Assembly: GCA_016758965.1 (NCBI GenBank)
Contig: JAEPRB010000025.1
Coordinates: 1-64,000 of the forward strand
DNA from: Circinella minor
Lineage: Eukaryota; Mucoromycota; Mucoromycetes; Mucorales; Lichtheimiaceae
Direction: 5' to 3'
DNA length: 64,000 nucleotides
Below, piece after piece: positions 53,255 to 64,000 of the stretch; the stretch's first letter is position 1; each line of letters opens with the position of its first letter. The notes below the pieces were generated by a model. The model was not told the DNA's origin. It did no database searches and saw only the letters and a list, made by a program, of their open reading frames with translations. A program made the translations under genes and the position numbers.

Positions 53255-55324
53255 TTAAATATTCTCAACCACTGTATCTTTTACAGAAATTGTTTTTGTC
53301 TCACTATTATCTACAGGTTGATGATGTTTATGTTCAAACCCACGAACAATATTTTCTATTGATCTATTTTTCGATTCTGGAAGCATAAAGAATGTAAACC
53401 AAAATGCAAAAAAGCAAACAGCTGCAAAGATAACAAAGGAATATCCACTAATAGCTTCAAATATGACAGGAAATATTTGACCAATTAAAAAATTCATGGC
53501 CCAATTTACACCCGTAGCAACTGCTCCCACAGAAGAACTAGCATAAGTGGGTGTCAATTCAGATGTAATCAGCTGTTTTTTAATTAAAAAAAAAAAGAAT
53601 TGTAATAAATTTTAGTTTGATCAACACATACTTTTTTTTTACATGATAACAAAAGAAAATTATTAATATTATTATTATACTTTACCCAGGGGATCGGACC
53701 AATACCAATTGCAAATGAGGCCACATACATAAAAACAGAAACAACTAAAAGCGCAGGCACATTATAAGCATAACCAATCACCAAAAGAACGGAAAATAAA
53801 CAAGCACCAGCTTCCGCCATCATTAACAAAGGCCGTCGACCCATACGATCCATAAATAGGACTGCTGCCATAGTAACAACAAAATTAACAGCTGTAGTAG
53901 CAATCGCCATATATTTTGACATTTCTTCATTAAATGCAGATTTAAAAATAGTGGTTGAATAATACATGACGGCGTTCATACCAGAAAGCTGTTGAATGGC
54001 ATGATGTGTTAATACAACAAATGCAATACGACGAATCAATGGATCCGTAAATATTTTAATAATATTCATTTGCTTATGTAAACCGGCATCCAATTGATGT
54101 TCTTGTGGTACTACACCTTCTGGAGCTTCTATTACAATGGTTTCAATCTCTGATGATTTTATATCCGAGGAATCATCACTGTGAGTGATTTTTTCTTGAG
54201 CAACAGCAACAACATCATCGCTATGTTGTTCAAGTGTTTCATTAACATTTGTTTTTTCATCTGTCGTTGTTTGTGGTTCGTGAATAATACTATTATTATT
54301 ATTATTATTATTATTATCTATTTGCTCTTTCTCGTTTTCGTTAATCATACCCCCATTTCCAAATGATGTTGGTAATTTTAGTTGTCGTAAAGCCTTTTGT
54401 GCACCGACACTACCGAAATGACCTTCTAAAATTTCGTAAAATTCATTTTCAATAGATACATCTTCACCTCGTAATTTTTGTAACGCATGACGAGCTTCTT
54501 CAAGTCGATTATTTGATAACAACCATCGAGGAGATTCAACACATGTTGGCATTAATACTGCTTGTAAAACTGCTGGTATACCTACAATGGCAAAATTAAT
54601 ACGCCAGTAGGGAACATAAGAAGTAGGAAGGCCAACAACGGATGATAATAAGATACCAATGACAATAAGAAATCTAATATAATAATTTAAATTAAATTAA
54701 ATTTTAAGCGTTTAGTATCTACGTCATCCATCATTGAGTATGTTTATATATTGGTGATATATTAACTGATTAAGAGCTCCCATTGCACCACGAGATCGAA
54801 TACTAGAAGTTTCACCTACATAAGTAGGTGTTGTTAATGATCCAAGACCACATGAAATTCCACAAAGAATACGACCAATAATAAACATGGTCACATTATA
54901 AGAAAGTCCAATAAGTAAACCGCCAACGATCCATCCAGCCGTATTATATATAATGGTGTTCTTACGACCATATCGTGTTTGTATTGCACCACCACTCACA
55001 CCACCAACAAGTCCACCAACACAAAATGATGCAACGGCAAAACCCCTATTATATTGAACATTTATATTTTTTTTAAAGTTAATTTGGATCAAATTACCGT
55101 ATAATGAAAAGAGAATAAATAGATTACCATAAAGATGTACTCATAGGTAAACAATCAGGTAATGCAGGATTAGCGATATGTTGATCTCCGCTATTACAAG
55201 CATGTGTCACTTGTCCCGGTAAATTTGAACAACCAATAGTCCAACCATTACAAAATGAACCTATGCATGCAACCAAGACACAGTACAACATGTACATGGG
55301 CGTCTTGACTTGACGAGAATCCAT
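53255..55324 (-). CDS. MFS sugar transporter (hexose transporter family), 593 aa
   Basis: A probable plasma-membrane sugar porter. There are four exons: 55324-55128, 55045-54767, 54673-53686 and 53572-53255 (1782 nt). The frame is kept across a GTTAAT donor after GALNQ. Family motifs appear in order: GGAIQTRYGRKNT (loop 2-3), GRILCGISCGLGSLTTPTYV, ESPRWLLSNNR after TM6, HHAIQQLSGMNAVMYYS (TM7), DRMGRRPLLM (loop 8-9), AIGIGPIPW and LITSELTP (TM10), and MLPESKNRSIENI at the end. Twelve membrane segments are expected. The loop between TM6 and TM7 is unusually long, with an Asn run and acidic Ser/Thr-rich stretch (about residues 235-345). It could be a site of phosphorylation or ubiquitination. 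The exact sugar is not predictable from sequence. Confidence 0.92.
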
Positions 55325-55767
55325 CGTTTAATTATTAGTTTATGCTGTTTGTCTAATAAAATCAATAATTAGGATTATTTTTATTTTACTTTTTTAAGAA
55401 AAGAAAAAAAAAGGGGGGGAGGAAGAGAGAGGGAGATTTATTATTATTGTGAGGGAATTTTTCTATTTAGCGACTCTTGAAAAAAGGACCAGAGCCAAAC
55501 AAGTTGATTATTACGTATTTGTTAGATAACGCCACCGTTACCTTGTTTTATGCTTAATTCTTTCTTTTTATATATATATATAGTAATATAGGGATGTTCT
55601 CGACTAATTATTATTCCTATCGATTATTGACAAATTACAATAGATTTTATTATTATTATTATGATGCATAAGCAAAAGATACAAGGGTGGATTTAGTAAC
55701 AATTTTTTTTTGGTTTTGGTATGATAAACTACTGTATGTTTTTTATATATACATATATATTTGAATA
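55325..55767. other. intergenic
   Basis: 443 bp: the promoter of the sugar transporter and the 3' region of the kinase gene. It includes an A-rich and G-rich purine tract (55395-55435) just upstream of the transporter start. No gene. Confidence 0.5.
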
Positions 55768-57765
<1,998 letters not shown>

Positions 57766-58159
57766 TTAATATTAAAAAAAAGGGGGAGAGAGAAAAAAAA
57801 AAAAGGAGAAGAAAAAAAAAACGAGTAATGGGTAGTATATATATATATATTTATGATAATTCTGTCAAAATAAAGTTGCATCATAATTCATATCATCATC
57901 AAAAAAAAACCCTTTTTTCTTTTTGTCATTATTTTAACAGATTTAGAAATTTATATTCATCATCTTGACATAATATGCATATTATTATTCTCTTTGTAAA
58001 ATAATATTAAAATAATATAAAATGATGACGGATGATCAAATGACTATATTATCCGAAATAAGAATGAACGCACCATTATTTGTTTGACGCCATGTATATG
58101 AAAAAAAAAATATAAATATAAATTTTTTTTTAATGTGTAATTTCTATGTCATTTTATTA
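57766..58159. other. intergenic
   Basis: 394 bp, A-rich directly upstream of the kinase start, with (TA)n at 57838-57850. No gene. Confidence 0.5.
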
Positions 58160-59462
58160 TTAAGTGAGTTTATTATATACTTTAATACTACGAATACGCC
58201 AATAGACTTCATTAAGCTTATTTGGATTCTTTCTTATAAAATCAATACAATTTTGACCAGGACAATTATATTTTTCTTTATAAATTGTTGAATTACCAGC
58301 CCAATCACCACAAAATGTTGTATTAATTATAATTTTAAGTTTTGAAAAAGAATGAGCAGTACAATAATTAGAATCAAAAGGAAAATTGGCTGAGGGTATA
58401 CCCCATAATTTTGGATTGGGATGTTTGTTAATAATATCTTTAGGAATATTCGCGCGATCAAAAAACCATAGTTGGATACCTGTTTCAGGTGTCCATTGTA
58501 AAGCAAATATTCCTCCACCATGTTGATTAAATTTAGAACCAAAAGATTTCTTGGATCGATCTTCAACTGAACATCCTTGGTTAGGAGCTTGGTCAGGAGA
58601 TTTGACGTCACAGTCTTTAGTGAGAGTTTTACCTTTTTGTTTCAAAGGACTTGGTCGTTGTTTACAACCACTTGATGTATGTAATGCCATCAAATTTTGA
58701 GATTGTAAATTGACACCTTCAATAACCTATATATAATAATAATAAATTTAAATGAATAAAGTGTTCTTTTCTCGTGTATATATAGGAAGACATACTGTTT
58801 CTTTTAAAGCAATCAACTTTTCCTTCTCCCCTTTCTTATCTTTTTTTTTTTAATATATTCTACAAGTGTATTACATCAATTTCACCACCATGGGGCCAAT
58901 TAGGACCTAAAAGCCAAAGGGCTGGCCAAGCACCACATGCAATAGGTATATGTTCAACATCAAATAAAAATAATCCAGAATCGTAATCTTTATGTGAACT
59001 GATACGTACAGAAGAACGTCCTCTTTCTTGATTTTTTGACGCAGGAGCAGCAAGAATAGTAGAATTATCCACTTTCATAACAATGGACGATTGATCAATT
59101 TTAATAAGACCATTGTGTTGAGCCTTTTCTTTATTAACATAATTAACGAATCCATGAGTTGGATCAGTATCATTAAAAAAATCAAATCCATCAAAAAATG
59201 TGTTTCCTTGATATACATCTGTTAATTGCCATTGAGGTTGTTCTAAAACATTGACTACTTCTGTTAATAGGTCTTCTCCTGGAAAATTAAGATAATGATT
59301 TAAAACATCTGTTGCTGTCATTTCTTTTGATCTTTCTTTATTATAATTATGATTATGCTGATATTGAATACGTGCGGTAACAGTAGTAAAAGTAAATAAC
59401 ATTAAAATAATCGTTTCTGATAATGAACATGCTGTCGTACGTCGTTGATAATAATTTCTCAT
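58160..59462 (-). CDS. glycoside hydrolase family 16, endo-beta-1,3(4)-glucanase type, 384 aa
   Basis: A secreted or membrane-anchored beta-glucanase acting on wall or storage glucans. There are two exons: 59462-58875 and 58726-58160 (1155 nt). The single intron cuts the catalytic motif, which becomes GGEIDVIEGVN after splicing: nucleophile Glu194, Asp196 and acid/base Glu199, the ExDxxE signature. The N-terminus has a basic start followed by a hydrophobic stretch (about 16-32, TIILMLFTFTTVTA), a signal peptide or anchor. Before the active site are FFDGFDFFNDTDPTHGFVNY and HIPIACGAWPALWLLGPNWP. After it are GGGIFALQWTPETGIQLWFF and TTFCGDWAGN. Several Cys in the second half (GCKQ, DCDV, GCSV, CPGQNC) suggest disulfides and export. 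Confidence 0.93.
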
Positions 59463-62400
59463 TCTTTAGTATTTTTTTACTGTATATAATGATAAAGAAG
59501 AAAGAAAAACAATTTTTTAGAGATAAAAAAAAAAAAAAAAAGATAGATAAATATTATGCAACAGAGATTTTTGTGTGAGAAAAAAAAAAGAAAGGAGGAA
59601 AGGAAGATCAGGGTCGATGATGCGAGTAATACTGTCATTATTATGCATTTTTCAACCGCTTACGTATTTATATAGTATCATTGTTTACATAAAAAAATTA
59701 TGATATAATACATTACATCATAAGTAGTTACTACTACTACTACTACTACTACTTAATGTTCTATGTAATAATATAATAACTGAACATTCGTACTAAATAT
59801 ATAATCATTATAGTTACTGTACTTGTTATTATTATTAAACGATTATTGCTTTTTTTTTTTCACTGTTTTTATGATATGTAATTTCTAACGATTCAAGAAA
59901 ATAATTAGGAAAAGAAAGAAAGATCATTCTTTAAAATTAAATTTAGTAAGGGTCTTTTGTTTGTGCAATATTTTTTAGGGAGGGGCATTTTTTCCTGAGT
60001 GATGGGAAAAAAAGAATAAAAGATATGTAGCTTTTTTTTAATAGGAGAGTAGATCTATGATCTTACTAAAAATAATTTTCTCATATTCTACGTATCCTTC
60101 TCTTATTAGAAACCCAACATCAACAGCAGAAGAATATTCTCCTTTATTTTTCTTATAACTACTCCTTGTGCTAAGTTAAATAATATGTCAAACATGGTCA
60201 AATGAAAAAAGGAATATAGTTTTTTAACATTTGTTCTCTTTCTAATTGTATATATTATTATAATAATAATAAAGTAACATGTGATCTACTACTTTTATCT
60301 CTTTGTCTAATTAACTAATTATATTATATCAGGCTACCTTTTAATATTTAGTGTCTAACATCAAAGTAATTTAATTAAGAACAATGACACTACGTATGTA
60401 TGTATTATTATATATAATAACTACTTATCAGACTGCAGCTTACTATGAGTGTTAATCACGACTCTCGTTTTTTTTTCATACCTATCTAAGGTATTATTGA
60501 GTCCACCATGGCAACCAAAAAGAACCAAAAAAAAAATGAATTTATTATTTTCTCCTCTTCTATATTACTTTCACAGCAGGATGTAAAGCTCCTTCTTGTT
60601 AGATCGATCGTATGGCTATTATTTTAACTGTCACCTGTGCTCCTGTTATAACGTTACTGGACGCCCAAGCGCATGAAACCCAAAAAAAAAAAAAAAAAAG
60701 TTACCTTTCCTTCCCAACCCCCCAACCCCCCCCCCCCCAAAAAAAAAAAAAGCTCACAGACAACATAACATGAGGAGAGAAATGTAATAAATTAATTCAA
60801 AAAAAAAATCATAATAGGATTTTCTTCCCAGAGGGGGTAAAGGGAATCAAGTGTAAAAGAAAGATAGTTTAGTTGAACATGGATAATGAATTTAAAGCTC
60901 CGTGCACATAACTACTGCTTTTTTTTTTTTTCTTTATGCATAAAAAAAAAAAAAAAGAATCTTTATACTGTCCACGTCAAACAGAACATGATGTACTACA
61001 TGCATAATTTATATACACATGTTTCTTACGTGTATAAAGAGACAATTCAATTAAAAAGTAGTACGTACTACTTATATTTTGACAAATGAGTAATATATGG
61101 GCATTGATTTTTAAATTGTTATTTTAGTACTTGCCTTTAATATGATTGATTATAAATTTCTATTATTGTGTTAAATATTGTCAGCTTGCTTCTCAATTAA
61201 CTTGAAAAGAATAGTAGATAGTAGGTAATGCATTCATAAAAAAAAAAAAATCAAAGTTACATATATATATAAGTCGTTTTTACGTATTTTTATTTTTATT
61301 TAGATATAGAAAAATACGTGTATTTTATTTCTTTTAATAGTATGTAGTTAATTCCTGTTAACAGGTGATCATGCACACATATACATATAAATTATTTATA
61401 ATTGATCCTCTTTTGGAAAATAAAATATAGAGAGAGAGAAGGGGAGGGGGTGAGTTAATAAATAAAAAGTTACTAAAAGAATAAGCAAGGAGGTTACGTA
61501 GAGAGAAAGAGAGAGAAGAAAAAAAAACTTTATTGTAATGTATAAAAAAAGAGTGAACAGCAACAGCAGCAGCAGCAGCAGCATTATTATATAAATGTAT
61601 AAATTAAAAGGATGATTTACAGGGTTAAAAAATAAATTGTACGTAGATCGATATTTTTTGGGAGAGAGCTTATAAGTAAATAATTCATCGTGAGTAAAAT
61701 TTTATACGTACGTAACCTCATTATCCTGGTTAAAAAGAGGGAGGAAATCAAAACAATTATGTACGTACGTACAGTTACTTTTTTTCTGCTGTACTACCTA
61801 AAACAAAAGATGAACGCCTCATCTTATCGCATTACCTTTCCCCCCCCCGCATTTTTTTTTCCATCTCCTTATTTTGATTTTACTTAATGAGGAGAGTGGC
61901 TCATTCCTAATTTGAAAAATAATGATTACATGCAAGCCTATTCTTGTTTTAACAAATGCCTTTATTCTAATAATCATTCTGCATCAATAGTACATAATAT
62001 ATATATTTATATATTTATAAATTTATGTATGGTGTTTTTTATATGTATTATATGGGGCATAATAATCATTATCCTTCTTTATTATTCTATTAACTTTTTT
62101 AATTGAAAAAAAAAAACTCACAATACCTTTATTACGTATTATATAGGAGCTCAATTAACAAGTCAAAATAATAAGAATACTTATAATTCATAGTATTTTA
62201 AAAAAAACAATCAACTGCATACACAAATAATTATTACGTATGTACATGCCACAAAAATAAAAATAAAACAGTAGTGCATATAATATAAACATGATGAATC
62301 TGTAATAATTATGAGACGTTTTGGCGTCAAAAATTTAATGTATTTTACTTCTTTTAGATATTGCGCGCTTTTTCTTTTTCTTTTTCTTCTTCTTCTTCTT

Positions 62401-64000
62401 CTTCTTTATTTTATGAATGCATTAATCTATCTGTCATGCAAATGTAATCCATAAGGAGAAAAATATCAAAAACATCAAATTCAGGGACCAACTAATAATC
62501 ATCGGTTTTTCTCTCTCTTTTTTTTTTAAAAAAAAAGCAGACTTCTCGATGATAGATGTTGAGGGAGTTGTGGGAACAAAAAAAAAAGGGTAAAATAGAA
62601 AACGTTAGAAATATTTATACAGGGTGCATGAATAAAAAATAAATAAATAAAAAGTCATCTGTACGTAGAGCTATAGGAGATCATAAAATAGAAACCCTGT
62701 CTTTTTTTTTTTTTTAAAAAGAATAACTCCTTCCGTTGTTTTCTCAATAATAATTTTACATATAATACAAAGTTTCTGATCTTATCAAACCACGTTTTGA
62801 AATAATATACGCATCGAATATGTTGACTATATAAAATTATAGTATATACTAGAAAAAAAAAAAAAAAAGAGAGAGATTGTCAATGAAGAAAAAGAACTTA
62901 AAGAAGAATTATACGTACTTTGTTTTGCATAAATTCTCAAAGTGAAAAATAAATAAATCGTGCCAATTAGAAACGTAATGAATTGAAATACAGAACATAT
63001 GAGTTAACAAACAACTTTACTATAACATAATAGTAAAGTAAGAAGAATAAATAGAATAATTATTATCAGTAAATAGACCGTAAAAGCTAATAAAAAAGGC
63101 AACTATCAGTAGATCGGCACGTGGTACAAATTTGGAAATAAAGCGCGTGCTAGGTAGTTTTTAGGGCAAGATGCCGAATTCTATTATTATGGTGTAAACT
63201 GTATTTTTTTTTTGTTCTTGCGAAAAAAAGTACATAATTTAGGTGTATAAATCTACTGTCCCTATTGATAACTTTACTAACTATCTTATTTCTTTTTTTA
63301 GAGAAAGTGAGAAGAAAGGGGAGGGGGGAAAGGATCGTCACATATTAAAAAAAAAAAAAAGTGATACATTAACTATAGAGTGAAAAAAGTGCTGCTAGTG
63401 GATGTTGATATTATATATATATTAAGTATAACGTCTGTGTTGGGTGTGGCTTTTTTTTTACATACTTACAAAAAGTCATGTTTGCTTGTACCTATTGTAA
63501 CACAACAGTTATGTTGATTCTGCAAACAAAAGAATTTGCGCCCAAAAAGTTATTACGTATTAACAAGATCTTCCTTTGTGTTTTGGTTACAACGATTAAA
63601 ATGTGTTATGTATGGGTAACACAACTTAAAAAAAAAGGGACGATCAGCAGCACATTGTTGTGTTATTGTTATGTATTACACACATATACATAACGAATAT
63701 TTTTTGTTTTCAATGATAATATTTAGTGCATTATAATATGTTCATCATTGCATATCAATACTATTTCCCCAAAATCTAAAAAAAAAAAAAAATGTATTTA
63801 GTTATGTCTATCACAACTACTTTCCATGTTGATTGTGGGAATATAATATTTTTTATTTTATTTTTTTGTTGTAATAGAGAGTATCGATTTTAAAAGAAAA
63901 AAAATAACACAGACCATCTGTCGAATAAAATAAAAAATAAAAAGTAAAAATAAAAATAGCCTACTGCATAAAAAAAAAAAAAGAGCATAAACTCCTTAAA
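59463..64000. other. AT-rich region without recognisable genes
   Basis: About 4.5 kb of homopolymers and microsatellites: (TAC)n at 59731-59752, C and A runs at 60721-60752, (CAG)n at 61562-61582, (TTC)n at 62386-62406. Open frames are short, rich in Phe, Ile, Tyr and Lys, and show no motif or credible splice pairing. The first few hundred bases probably hold the GH16 promoter. The stretch could be a gene-poor region or contain non-coding RNA that I cannot see. Confidence 0.4.

Noticed and set aside
63478..63693. Short plus-strand frame near the window end
   Set aside because: Low-complexity Cys/Tyr/Lys composition with no family pattern.

Overview
This window looks like nuclear DNA of an early-diverging filamentous fungus, most likely Mucoromycota (Mucorales-like). 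The genes are split by short GT-AG introns (mostly about 50-110 nt, donors usually GTAAGT/GTAAAT). Intergenic DNA is very AT-rich and full of homopolymers and microsatellites. The gene set is fungal: a Zn2Cys6 regulator, an SPX-type phosphate transporter, MPP10, Ubp15/USP7, PAN6 and a PKA catalytic subunit. The species cannot be fixed from the sequence. All exon models were assembled by eye from splice signals; in each of the twelve intact multi-exon genes the summed exon length is a multiple of three.

Left third (1-21.7 kb) is a transposon graveyard that also holds two elements that look intact. A CACTA/Plavaka-like element (about 3030-8587) has inverted ends built of GTGAAC repeats. It carries two divergent genes, a 940-aa Tnp2-type transposase and a 355-aa protein of unknown function, around a promoter with four 23-bp direct repeats. 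A LINE tail with poly(A) abuts its right end. Next is a broken gene (9135-13133) whose order is a zinc-binding DUF6729-like region, an RNase H/DDE-like block, a 3'-5' exonuclease, and a terminal block with a conserved Glu. It is inactivated by a frameshift and five stops. Two LINE remnants lie in opposite orientations (13.7-16.8 kb), one inside the other. A Mutator-like element (17108-21011) encodes an apparently complete 678-aa MULE transposase, and its left terminal repeat is split by a 733-bp MITE-like insertion.

Right two thirds (23.6-59.5 kb) hold ordinary genes: a hypothetical acidic protein (+), MPP10 (-), UBP15/USP7 (+), PAN6 (-), a Pho87/90-type phosphate transporter (-), a membrane GNAT acetyltransferase (+), a Zn2Cys6 factor (-), a secreted subtilase (-), an MFS sugar transporter (-), a PKA-like kinase (-) and a GH16 beta-glucanase (-). 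A Tc1-like transposase fragment lies at about 38 kb. The last 4.5 kb contain nothing I can recognise. I see no tRNA, rRNA, CRISPR array or other RNA gene.

Functionally the right part combines housekeeping (rRNA processing, deubiquitination, vitamin B5 synthesis) with nutrient uptake and signalling (phosphate, sugar, cAMP-PKA, secreted hydrolases). There is no sign of a dedicated gene cluster. The most unusual material is in the transposon block: the transposase-exonuclease fusion, and the two-gene CACTA-like element with its repeat-bearing bidirectional promoter.
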